Origin: Isoetes taiwanensis
Lineage: Eukaryota > Streptophyta > Lycopodiopsida > Isoetales > Isoetaceae
DNA: 64,000 bases
Direction: 5' to 3'
Assembly (NCBI GenBank): GCA_021234155.1
Contig: JAJEKV010000102.1
Location: 2,292,456-2,356,455 of the forward strand
Positions 44,990 to 54,820 of the stretch are shown here, one piece after another (positions within the stretch are counted from its first letter, which is position 1; each line of letters begins with the position of its first letter). Below the pieces are notes generated by a model, which was not told the DNA's origin, searched no databases, and worked only from the letters and a program-made list of their open reading frames with translations. The position numbers and the translations under genes are program-made.

Positions 44990-45720
44990 TCGGCGCCGCC
45001 ACCAATCACCGCTTCAATCTTGGCGGGTCCGCCGAGATGCCTTCTGCGCCGAGATCACATGACCAAGGTATTCCACCTTCTCTCTCAAGGAAGGCACTTC
45101 GACAACTTGGCGACAACCGTCTTCTTCTCAACTTCTCTAGCACCCTTCTCAAGTGTTGCACGTGCTCTTCAAGGGATCTGCTATACACCAAAATGTCATC
45201 AAAGAAAAAAATCACAAAGGTGTCCGGAACTCCTCGAAGATATCGTTCATGAGCCTCATGAACGCGTAAGGGGGCATTTGATAAGCCGAAAGGCATCACT
45301 GTGGAACTCGTAATGCCCATACCGTCTGAAGAAGGCGGTCTTGTGGATATCCTCCTCCTTTATCCTTATCTGATGATAACCTGACCTTAAGTCGATTTTG
45401 GAGAAGATCTTTGCTCCTTGAAGCTGATCCATCAAGTCATCTGATCTTGGAAGCGCATACTTGTTCTTAATGGTGTGCTTATTCAACTGTCTATAGTCTA
45501 TGCACATCCTCAAAGATCCATCCTTCTTCTTGACAAAAAGAATGGGCGCCGAATCCGGGCCGAGACACTAGGTCTAATGAAACCTAGGTCGAAAGCTCCT
45601 AGAATCGCTTTAGCTCCGACAACTCCTGTGTTGTCATTCTATATGGAGCCTTGCTTGTGGGCTTTGTTCCTGGTTCGAGTGCTATCTCGCACTCGACTCC
45701 CCTATAAGGAGGGAGCTGCT
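44990..45720 (-). pseudogene. pol: Element C reverse transcriptase
   Basis: Ty3 RT blocks in order: KAPYRMTTQELSELKRF (45650-45600), [20 protein letters not shown] (45513-), [20 protein letters not shown] (near 45410-45350), [10 protein letters not shown] (near 45290), and the catalytic FFDDILVYSRSLEEHVQHLR (about 45210-45150; Asp-Asp present). Frames shift between 45600 and 45513 and at 45320-45256. Confidence 0.92.
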
Positions 45721-45887
45721 TGATCTCATCTGGAAAGAGATCGTGGAACTCTGTGATCAACTTAGCTATTTGCCTCGGAACTTGTTTGAAGCATCTTGTC
45801 TTCTTTGCTTCCTTCCAATTCCGCTCGCTAATCTCAAGCTTGAAGATGTATGCTACCCGCTCACTCTTGATGCACTTGAACAGTAGT

Positions 45888-46337
45888 TTAGAAGACATAC
45901 ACCCATGATGGGAACAACTTCTTTACTTGTATCTCAATGATCTTGCCGTCGGGTGTTGGGAAGGTCACCTTCCGCTTTCCACAATCAATAATGGCCCCTG
46001 CTGGTCCAAGGTACTCCATACCTATTATCAAGTCGTACTTGCCAATGCCCATTACTTCTGCCCCCATCTGGATCTTAATCCCCGGCAAGTCGATGTCAAA
46101 GTTGATTCTTTTACCTGCCGTCTGCCTTACTGCTCCACTTGCTAAGACAACGGGCCTTGGCTTTGACTTTAATGGTTTCAACTTCAACATTTGAACCATT
46201 CTTGGAGATGCAAAGTTATGGCTACTTCCTGAATCTATTAGGACTATAAATGACTTGGCCTTGGCCTTTCCCACTGTGGAAATTACTTTATACTGGCTCT
46301 CTGCTTGCTCAGATTCATTGCGGCAAAGATATGACAC
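45888..46337 (-). CDS. pol: Element C aspartic protease
   Basis: A 149-codon open stretch of pol. FIVLIDSGSSHNFASPRMVQ holds the catalytic DSG of retroviral-type aspartic proteases (DSG instead of DTG is normal in this lineage), followed by KYDLIIGMEYLGPAGAIIDC (the ILGMDWL-type block) and KVTFPTPDG. It processes Gag-Pol. The open frame begins inside the polyprotein, so the Met is not a true start; the domain itself looks undamaged. Upstream, CFQPGHRNGSAHIC-like residues near 46450 may be the zinc knuckle. Confidence 0.88.
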   Translation of the reverse strand: MSYLCRNESEQAESQYKVISTVGKAKAKSFIVLIDSGSSHNFASPRMVQMLKLKPLKSKPRPVVLASGAVRQTAGKRINFDIDLPGIKIQMGAEVMGIGKYDLIIGMEYLGPAGAIIDCGKRKVTFPTPDGKIIEIQVKKLFPSWVYVF

Positions 46338-46559
46338 TCACCCTAATGTAGTCGGCCTCCTCCTCGCCCGTGGTGCCGGATCAAAGTGTCCCAATCTCCC
46401 AACTCGCTGGCCAGCACTCATGACATATATGGGCGCTTCCGTTTCTATGGCCCGGCTGGAAACACCAAGCAAAGCCGCTTTTGCTATACCTCTGCTCTCT
46501 CCTCTCCATGGCCTGGCAGAAAGGATCGCACGCTTTGGAGTAGTTTGACCCTTCCTGTT

Positions 46560-47674
46560 TGTCTTTGAAGGACACCGCTTCTTCTCCCGCCGCTTCCCTT
46601 GATTGCCACTATATGGGGCTCTAGGCGGTCCTGGCCGGCCGTTTCTCGGCCGAAACCGCCTTTCTTTGCTTTGCCTTTATCTTGGTAATGCCGCCGCCGC
46701 CCACTATTCTCGAGGTCCCTGTTTCATTGCAAACTTATTGCCTTGGACTCCTTTCGATCTTGTTCTTGGGTTTATTGCCCTTACAAGCTTGCGGATCTCC
46801 TCATTCAGACCTTCAATGTAGCTTTCCATCAAGGCTTCTTCTCTCTAACTTTGGCACATACAGCCTTAGCCTCATAAATTCCTCAGGTATTTTCAGATCG
46901 ACTTGTTGCCTTGCCGCAACCTCGTAGAACTATTTGCTGCATCATCTTTGACTTGTGCTCTCTTGGGACGTAATGGCGCTTTGAAGGCTTTAGCAAACTT
47001 CTTGAACCTCGCAAGCATCCCCGCTAAGCCATGAGCCTTGCATAGCCCTTCCACCAAATGCGTGCCGCTCCCCTTCAGTTCACAAGCCACCCTGCCTTTA
47101 TCCTTATCCTTCATACCATAGGCATTGCCGATTCGCTCATCTCGTCTGCCAAGCCTCTGCTTCCATGCTCGACTGTTTCTCGCCGAGAATTGCTCGAGCT
47201 TCCTGGCCTTCAAACATTTCCCAATCACGAGTCTACTTTCTTCTGGTAGTCGAGGTTCTTGTGTCCTTTTGTCCCTCCGGGTGGTTCCTCTCGCCTTTTC
47301 ACCGCTGACTTGGTTTACGCTCTTCTTCTTCCTCGCTACCGAAGTCCGACTCACGAGGCTTGAGTCGGAGGAGTCCGAGCCGGGGACCTTCCTCTCTTGC
47401 TCCTCTTCTTACGTCTCTACCGTTTCTCAAATGATGCTTGCGGCGGTTGGCGATTACCACCAGAACAACTCTGCTTGTCAAATTTAGCAAAGCCTTTATC
47501 TCGCCGAGGTCCGATCCTCATTTGCGATATTTCTTCTTAAGGGGTCATTTGTCCAAATTCTTCAGCGGGTTTCTTCTTGGGGGCGTGGCCCTGGGCGGGC
47601 TACGTTCCCATGTAAGTTCCTGATTGTATCGCCTCCCTGGCTTAGGCCTCTAGCCGCATACACAAGTGGTTCAT
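46560..47674 (-). pseudogene. gag: Element C gag
   Basis: Start (Met-Asn) at 47674, matching the gag start of B. Recognisable: MTP-stop-EEISQM (near 47545), a Ser/Arg/Glu-rich stretch (FGSEEEEERKPS), NAYGMKDKDKGRV and FKKFAKAFKAPLRP (about 47130-46970), in several frames. More broken than gag of B. Confidence 0.8.
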
Positions 47675-47826
47675 ATCTACATGGTTAGTTTTCCTTGCTT
47701 TCTTGCTTTATTTATGTTTGTTGGCATGGTTGAGGGGACACAAAATATATCAACAAACATTTATAGTGCAAGAGAATGTTATATTTATATTTTATATTAC
47801 GCTAATACAAGAACTTGCAACCATCA

Positions 47827-49380
47827 CTAATCATTTCGCGGATGCCGGGTAGATGGATTATCCTCCGGGAACTTTTTTCACTTGGGCTGTTTTCCCCTTT
47901 GGAATGGCCCAAGTTCCTAAGGACATTGGCTGGAGATCCACCTGTAATGCTCTTTGCTAAATCTTCTATTCTCATGTGTGGGAGGTATAAGGCTGCCACC
48001 GATCTTAGTCTTTGCCACCGTAAGGTATGGCGGCGTCGAAGACGCCGAGTGCTACCGCTCTTTTCGCCAGGATTGCATACTGGGGGTGTTAAGGGGGAGC
48101 CGCATGCCCGGAATCCCGAGAGTGCAATCAGCAACCGACTCCTTCCTGCGCCTCACGGGTGAATTTATGATTGGATAACCGCTATTCTTCCATCCACGGC
48201 AATGGCCGAATAGCGTGAGGACAATGCGTTCGCCAGACGGGTCTCGGCCACTTTCGGTATCGAAATTTCAGGTGCAGCCTCCGAAATCATCAGCCTCCAC
48301 CGTAGGAGCTCCCCGTAGTCATTGGATCAAGGCCGGCCTCCCCGAGGTCGAATTCCTTCGCCCTATCCCGGAGGTGCTGGAACAGCCAAGCGGATTAGGA
48401 TGTTTGAGGTCGCATAACGGATCCCCATCTGCTCTCGGAGAGCAAGGAGAACTCTTCCTCCGTCGGTAGCTTGTTCTCGGCCTTGTCCACGCCTCCATGA
48501 TCCGCCTCGATGTTGTCAGTAGGCTTGGATGCCCGAGGTAAACTCTCCCGTAAGTGTGGCTTCCCTTACTTGGAGGGGGGGAAGTCGGACTCTCCTGGGC
48601 GATGAAGTCGCCCAAGTCCATTCGCCGGAGTTGGTGCAGCAACTCTTCAGGTGCATACTCCCTTTCCCCTCGCACCCGGAGGTTTTGAATGTCGCTAGGA
48701 GCGTAAACTCCTCACCTTCGATTATAATGGGAGCTAGGCTTGTGATGCCTAACCCGGGAGGGGTGGCGCCACTTCGAGAGTCCGCGGCTTCTTTGTCTTG
48801 CCACTCTCGCCCGCTTTGTCGCTGCTCCTCCGCTAGGTCGAGCTCAACATCTTCTTCCTCCTCCTCCTCCTGATTCTGCTCATCCGAGGTCTTCTTCCCT
48901 TCCCTTCCCGCCTCCCTGTCAGACTGCGTGAGGAGCCATGTTGTTCCGGCCATACTGGCTAATGGATCTACGCCCATGGGGAATGGAGGTTTCCCCACGA
49001 TGTTCTCGCACGGTGGTGAGAAAGATTGCCGTAGGCGTGTTGAAAGAGAAGAACTTGGTCCCAAGTGGGATGCTAGGACCATTGGCTCGTGTGTCGCGGC
49101 GCTTTGTTTCCAGGAGGTATTTGGCGCATGTTCTGGACATCGCCTAATGTCACTGTAGGGACCGCCTAGGGACAAAATATCCTATACAAGGGGGAGTTGC
49201 ACTAGCGCGGTTTCTACCCTAGCTTGAAACTCAGTCAGACTCTACTATAAGCCGGGTCGTGCAAGGTTGCTTGACGCCTACCTCCTTCCCTCAAGATCCG
49301 AAGATTTGGTCGACGCCGGCCTCAAGAAGATGAGCATACCGGGCTACCGCACTATCATCCTCGAAATCAGAAGTTGCCAT
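47827..49380 (-). pseudogene. Element C ORF2 (unknown function)
   Basis: Second accessory gene, 1554 nt from ATG (49380) to TAG (47827-47829). It begins MATSDFEDDSAVARYAHLLE and has KYLLETKRRDTRANGPSI, an acidic run (QEEEEEEDVELDLAEE), LGITSLAPIIIEGEEFTLL, MDLGDFIAQE, DIQAY-like and NVLRNLGH in order, all with counterparts in B. Predicted mostly helical and charged; no known domain recognised. It has its own TATA box. Frameshifts occur at least near 49290, 48900, 48680, 48330 and 48100. Confidence 0.8.
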
Positions 49381-49493
49381 TGATTAATTGCGTAAGAGGG
49401 TAACAAACGGTTGCAAGAGCGCCTCGGGAGTTGGGAAATCGGCTAGAAGGGCAGGAGCAGATTTGTAGGGTGCTATCCGAGAAGTGAGGGGTC

Positions 49494-49519
49494 TATTTAT
49501 AGAAAAGGGAAAACCCTAA
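49494..49519 (-). promoter_or_regulatory. ORF2 promoter in element C: TATA box and telo-box
   Basis: Minus-strand TATAAATA (49494-49501), 114 bp before the ATG, with the telo-box AAACCCTAA (plus strand, 49511-49519) 10 bp upstream. Same layout and spacing as B. Confidence 0.82.
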
Positions 49520-49689
49520 TTTTGGATGACTTGAAAATTTCCTAGGACCGGGGTATTCTAACTTATCCGAGGTCAAAATAGGAGTTTGAGGACTATAGGA
49601 GATGCTTGAACAAGGCTAGGTTACCTAAAAGATGCTATGCAAGAGGGTTGAAGGTGACTTTAACAAGTCCTGGTGAAGAATTGGTAAGA

Positions 49690-49760
49690 GGTCTCACGCC
49701 TTACGCCTCGCTTCAATCCTAACTTTTTTTTTTTCAATCCGAGGCGCGAAATGTGAGACA
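49690..49760. repeat. Palindrome 1 upstream of element C ORF2
   Basis: Arms ggtctcacgccttacgcctc and gaggcgcgaaatgtgagaca. The inner pairing CCTCG/CGAGG replaces the CCAGG/CCTGG of element B on both arms. Contains GGCGCGAAA (49743-49751), an E2F-type core. Confidence 0.82.
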
Positions 49761-49890
49761 TCAGTCCCATTTTGATTAAAGTTGTCCAATTTGGGTAAAC
49801 TAATGGTGTAAGGGTGATGGGCTCATCAAATTAGGCGTAATCGACCCCTTTATTTGGTCGATTTGGAGCTGTTTTTTGGTCAAGTTTACA

Positions 49891-49960
49891 GGTCTCACAG
49901 CTTGCGCCTGCCTTCAATCCTAACTTTTTGTTTCAAGGACGAGGCGCGAAATGTGAGACA
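49891..49960. repeat. Palindrome 2 upstream of element C ORF2
   Basis: Arms ggtctcacagcttgcgcctg and gaggcgcgaaatgtgagaca; GGCGCGAAA at 49943-49951. 201 bp from palindrome 1. Confidence 0.82.
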
Positions 49961-50104
49961 TCATGTCTCGGCTCCCAAATGTCCTATTTTTCTGAGATAA
50001 AAGCTAAAACTTATTAATTTGCTCTAATTACTCAAGTTTATGTCATCAAAGTAGACAAAATTGCTCTATATTACAAAATTTTTAATTATTTACAACAAAA
50101 GTTT

Positions 50105-51310
50105 CTAAGGGCGTTCTCCCCACGCGGGTCGCAAGACTCATGTCTTGTCGCATCAAGGTTACCCGCTTAGCGTGGATAGTGCAGGTTGTTGAATCTTCAA
50201 AATGTTGTACTATCTTTGCCTCACCGCCTCTTGCATTGCTAAGCAGCCTCTGCAATGACTCTAAAGTCTGTTCTATAGGCTCAATAACTTTCACGCACCA
50301 ACCGCTAAGGGGGCCGCGGGGGATTAGGAGAGACCCGCTGCTACTGGAAGTGTCTAATCTCCCTTAACGCTCTTCTCTCTACCTCCTTCCTATCCGCTTT
50401 CTTCCCCGGGTGGCGGCTTGGGAACCTTGGGCTTTGTGGTGGCGGCCTTAAGGTTTGTTTGCCGTTGGTCGCCCTCCCTCGATGAACTTAACTCTGTTTT
50501 TTCATAATATTTGTTATAGGCCTCCCATTTCTTCATGTAGGCCTCGTGCTCCTCATCTTTCTCTCATAAATCTTCACCCCGCTTGCGATTTGGCGTAGGC
50601 TTCCCGGTGGTCGTGGTTGCTTCTTTCTATCCCATGGGTACCTCGGGGCTTCTCAAGACTTGGTCTTCTTTGGGGTTGCTCAAAAAGTTTGCGCCGGTAC
50701 TTCTTGCTCGTCCACCGATTCTTGGAAGAGCTTCCACCTGCAGCGTTAGGGTTGAAGTCCCCATCGGAAGAGTCGTCGGAAGGGTTTGGGGGTTCACAAA
50801 GTTGCCGCCCTTGATGATAATGTTGGGGTTAAAGCCTCTTCTTTGGCTGCGGCCCCTTGTTCTCCTTCGCCGAGCCACGAACTTCCCTTTTCGCTTTCTT
50901 CTTTTTCTTCTGCTGGCGCTTTCTTCCTCTTCTTTCCTTTTTCCTCTTTTTTGTCTTCCCTTCTCTTCTCTCACAGCCGTACTTCCTGATGAAATCTTCT
51001 AAGGTTCATACCTCACCGGCTCCAAACCCGCCACTTGCTCATCATCTTTGTTCCTGGCTGGCCGGATCTCCCGCTCTATTTCTTCATACACCTCCCTCGC
51101 CTCGCCGTCCATGGAGTTTGGTGATGTGGCCTCGCCCTCCACCTGCTGGTTGAAGACATCGATCAAATCGAGGTGTCTTGCTCTTCGTCCGGCTTAACGA
51201 TCCCCTCTTCTGCGAGCCTCTCACGAAGCATCTTCCTAATGATCTCGGCCTCGGTGGCGCTGGTGGTTTCGCCAGGCGACGCCTTGCTTTTGGTCTTTGG
51301 TTCGGGCCAT
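50105..51310 (-). pseudogene. Element C ORF1: histone H3-like protein
   Basis: About 402 codons. The ATG at 51310 gives MARTK, then a frame slip; the next frame reads SKASPGETTSATEAEIIRKM and LRERLAEEG, aligned with B (DTTLSALIQEMLRERLFQEGG). A Lys/Glu-rich linker follows. The H3 fold occupies 50370-50105: ERRALREIRHFQ, LIPRGP, VQHFEDSTTCTIHAKRVTLM, DMSLATRVG, and, after a one-base slip, GERP-stop (TAG at 50105-50107), recalling H3 RGERA-stop. Stops at 50341-50343 and frame changes in helices 1 and 2. An independent copy of the B gene at another locus. Confidence 0.92.
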
Positions 51311-51411
51311 GTTTTACGGATCGTCAATCGGATGAAAGCGCGCAAAAGATCGCCTAAGTTGGGAAGAGCGGATTTCTAGGGCTTGGACGAAAAATGAGTG
51401 GGTTCTACATC

Positions 51412-51419
51412 TATTTATA
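51412..51419 (-). promoter_or_regulatory. TATA box of element C ORF1
   Basis: Minus-strand TATAAATA in AGCTATAAATAGATG, 102 bp before the ATG. The leader includes TTAGGCGATCTTTTGCGCGCT, close to the other accessory leaders. Confidence 0.82.
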
Positions 51420-51518
51420 GCTTGGGGGATTTTAGGTCAAAACTCAAGTTGCTCATTAACATGCTAAGGCACCAATTTATCTAAAACTTATACTTATTTT
51501 AGACTTTTTCTATTTATT

Positions 51519-51588
51519 GGTCTCATTGGCTTAGCCTCGCTCCAATACTAATGTTTAGTTTTATGCACCAGTAGCGAAATGTGAGATC
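51519..51588. repeat. Palindrome 3, upstream of element C ORF1
   Basis: Arms ggtctcattggcttagcctc and agtagcgaaatgtgagatc. The most decayed of the eight B/C palindromes, in the expected position about 100 bp upstream of the TATA box. Confidence 0.7.
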
Positions 51589-51709
51589 TCATACATTTCT
51601 AGGGTTTTAGGTAATTAAAACATGCTATTCTAACTAATTCCTACCTTAGGATTAGCCTTACCACATTATTTATCTCAAATTCATCATGTTTTGGTGTTCT
51701 TGATTTCGA

Positions 51710-51776
51710 TGTCTCACGACCTTGCCTAAAAAAACAAAAAGTTAGTTTTATACGACCAGGCGCGAGCCGTGAGACC
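51710..51776. repeat. Palindrome 4, upstream of element C ORF1
   Basis: Arms tgtctcacgaccttgcct and aggcgcgagccgtgagacc; 191 bp from palindrome 3. Confidence 0.78.
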
Positions 51777-51963
51777 ACCTCACTTGGAAAATTTTGGCTC
51801 ATTCTTTTTAATCTTGTTAAATTCCAATTCACTTACTTGTTACTAGCTTAGCATAACTACAAAGGTGAGAAAAAAAATTTTCCCACTTTTCGAGGCTTGA
51901 GGATCCTATCAAGTTAGTACTATCGGGAACATGGTCGCTTTGCTCTTGGTCTCCAAGAACATT

Positions 51964-51974
51964 GCTCGATACCA
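51964..51974 (-). promoter_or_regulatory. Primer-binding site of element C (tRNA-iMet type)
   Basis: Minus-strand TGGTATCGAGC, one base from the 5' LTR; same variant as element A. Confidence 0.9.
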
Positions 51975-51975
51975 C

Positions 51976-53536
51976 AGTGATGCCCCCCTACTGTGATATG
52001 CGGTGCACTCACCGTACACAAACAGGAGTTCTTCCCCACACCAGCTCCATGCTGATACGGGGCCCTCCACATATCACCACTGCAGAACGCAGTCTCGATT
52101 AAGGAGAGTGAAGGTGTCATTCTACCCCGCCTCCCTCGGGCCTACCTAGCTGCGAAGCGTAAACATACATGTCAAGAGCACATACATCATCATCCTGCGA
52201 CCATCTCGGCGGATGGTCCTCCTCATATCAAGATAGACAAAGATCAAGACATCACATAGGGGATCCTACCCAAGGCTCGGACTCAAAGGATGATGGCCCG
52301 GCTTGGGTCTCCCAGAGTTCGTGGGGCCGAATTCATGGCAATGGATTTGGTAATGCATAAGAACATGGCATAGGGTTGTCCACTCCATCCGCCCCTCCCA
52401 TTGCACACTTTTGCAGTAGGTTTGAAAAGTGTCGGGACTGGGCCAGAGTTCCGGATGCATAGCCAAAGGGCTATTCCCCGGTCTCATCCTCCCGATTCCG
52501 ATGGGGGCAGGTAGGATCACTCCTCCGTGAGATCTACATGCTAACTCAAGGTGACTAGAGGGCCACCGCCTCGTGATTCGGATGAACCCAATGGAAAGTG
52601 TACCCCCACTTCACGGGGTGTCGAGCCCATGCCTTACCCGCACTGGTAAGCCATCAGACCTAGTCACAATGATCCCCTGTAGGCTTTTACACACCCGGGG
52701 GATCGCTCAAGAGTCGACATGAATCTCCTTCTTAGCCGGGCCGGCCCCTTCACCCACAAACCAGTGTGGCTCTTGTACACAGTGCCGAATCTACATTGCA
52801 GTGCTAGAGAGGCTACTCTAGGAGCATCAACTACAAGCTTTAGGGCCTCTACCCCCCTTCCCAATACAAGGAGTTCACAGAGATACATCATCCAAATACA
52901 TCACAGAAGAACTAAAGAACTAGATCTAATCATAGAGTTAGGTTCTTTAGTTAGTGTTCGAGATCTAAGATCTAGATAGCTACTATGGGCAATTTAATAG
53001 TCTAAACCTACTGATTCTATGACTAGAAGACGGTTTAAGCTATTAAATTGACCAAATACCTGATCCTTGAGTGGCTCCTCCTGACCTGAGTTCAACCATC
53101 CTGCTGAGCTGATCGAATTCAGGGAAACTGATGGCGCAATTCGCTTGGGCAGCGTCTGGGAGGCGGTTTTGGCTCCTGGGGCAGCCAAAACTGAGCTCTA
53201 AAACCCTAAGGACGAAAACTAGCAAGCTAGGGTTTTCCTACCCTAAATAGACATGGGGTTTAGGCTAGGGTTTCCAATTGCCCAATTTGGCATGTGGGAT
53301 AATTGGAAAGGCCCCACTTGCCTTTAGTGGCTAGGTGGCAAAATATGCCAACATGGAAAGGTGTGCCCTCATTAATGTGCACATGTGCACATTAATAATA
53401 TATGAACACTCCTAGTAAGTTGCCCCCTAGGGCTACTTACCTGGCTATCCGTTGGCGTACACGTCAATCGGGTGGCGGTAATGCTGACGGGCAAGACAAT
53501 GTACGCCCCGGGCGATATCTTTGCCGAAACGCCACA
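51976..53536 (-). repeat. 5' LTR of element C
   Basis: 1561 bp. Termini are degraded (agtgatgcccc...aaacgccaca) compared with the 3' LTR, but alignment is continuous and the target duplication fixes the right end. Confidence 0.92.
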
Positions 53537-53541
53537 CAATG
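53537..53541. repeat. Target site duplication of element C (right, CAATG)
   Basis: Identical to 40453-40457. Confidence 0.93.
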
Positions 53542-54242
53542 CCTTTCCACTAATTGTAAAACAGATCTCATCTCGAGTTCCAAAAATCATCACCTTTGAT
53601 TTTGTTAGGTTCATTGTCAACTTCTTCTCTTTGCAAAACTCATCCAAGACATCAAGATGTTGCTGCAACCTCTCAGTACTCTTAGAAATAAGCACAATGT
53701 CATCAGCAAATAAAAGCAATGGTATCAAATATGCACCCATCTTAACACCAAACCCTCCCATTCTGACTAACCAGCTATCAAGCTCGTCAATAAAGAGACA
53801 AAAGAGGGTTGGCAAACAAGGGCATCTCTGTTTTACCCCAGTGATACTAGCAATCAATTTTGAGCTTTGGAAAGGAAAAGAGAGTTCTATGAGTATTTGT
53901 TTATACAATACGGCTACAAGATGTCGGAGTTCAACAGGGACCTGTAGCCATTCCAATCTCACAGTCAAGTTTGATCTATCGACTATGTCAAACACTTTTG
54001 TGAGGTCTATAAAAGCCAAAAATCTCTTAGTTCTAGCCCCCTTAGCTCCCTCTGTTAGAATCCTTAATGCCACCAAATAATCAACCGTTGAATGGCCAGA
54101 ACTAAAACATGTTTGCCCCCCTTACATCTCCTTCATAGGTCCATTCTGTAATTTTGTGCTCAAATAATACTGCAAAGAGCTTTGCAAAAATGTTACTAAT
54201 AAGAATAGTGTGATAATTACGTACATTAGTCTTAGTCTGTCT

Positions 54243-54411
<169 letters not shown>

Positions 54412-54820
54412 TCCGTAGTATCGCATTTCCCGTGCCGCAGTCGCGGTATGACGTATGCAACGCAAAGACAAGATAACGTGACGATGGCGGGTTTAACGCA
54501 TAAACGTCGTCAAAAGTTGTTGTTTAAAGCACGCGTCGCGGTGCGTGCGGTACCATAAAATACGTGCGATGCGTGACGTTAAAAAAAAAATTATTATTTT
54601 TTTTTTTTTGAAAAGTACTTGTACCGTACCTATAAAGTACGTACCGTACCTGTACCGTACTTATAAAGTACGTACCGTACGCGTACGTAAACAACAAACC
54701 AAAAAAAATTTTTTTTTTCTTATTTGATGCACAAAATGAATAAGTACGTACGGTACGTATGGGTACGGTACGTTAAGTATGGAAAACGTAACGTACGCGT
54801 ACTTAACCTACACTGATCTA
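54412..54820. repeat. GTAC-rich palindromic island inside LINE I
   Basis: CG- and GTAC-rich sequence unlike its AT-rich host. 54600-54810 is packed with GTACGTACCGTAC-type palindromes on both sides of an A/T run (54700-54720). It is bounded by ATCT repeats on the left and a short 'gatctatctatctg' on the right (54815-54829), so it sits within or next to the microsatellite. No coding sense. Confidence 0.65.

Larger units (their letters stand above)
40458..53536 (-). mobile_element. Ty3/chromovirus element C, full length, with H3-like ORF1 and ORF2
   Basis: 13,079-bp minus-strand element with LTRs of 1536 and 1561 bp, CAATG target duplication, primer site and polypurine tract. It has the complete order LTR - palindrome pair - TATA - ORF1 - palindrome pair - TATA - ORF2 - gag - protease - RT - RNase H - integrase - chromodomain - LTR. 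It is the structural reference for the family; B lacks protease and RT. ORFs are broken by small indels, many at GC-rich words. Confidence 0.95.
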
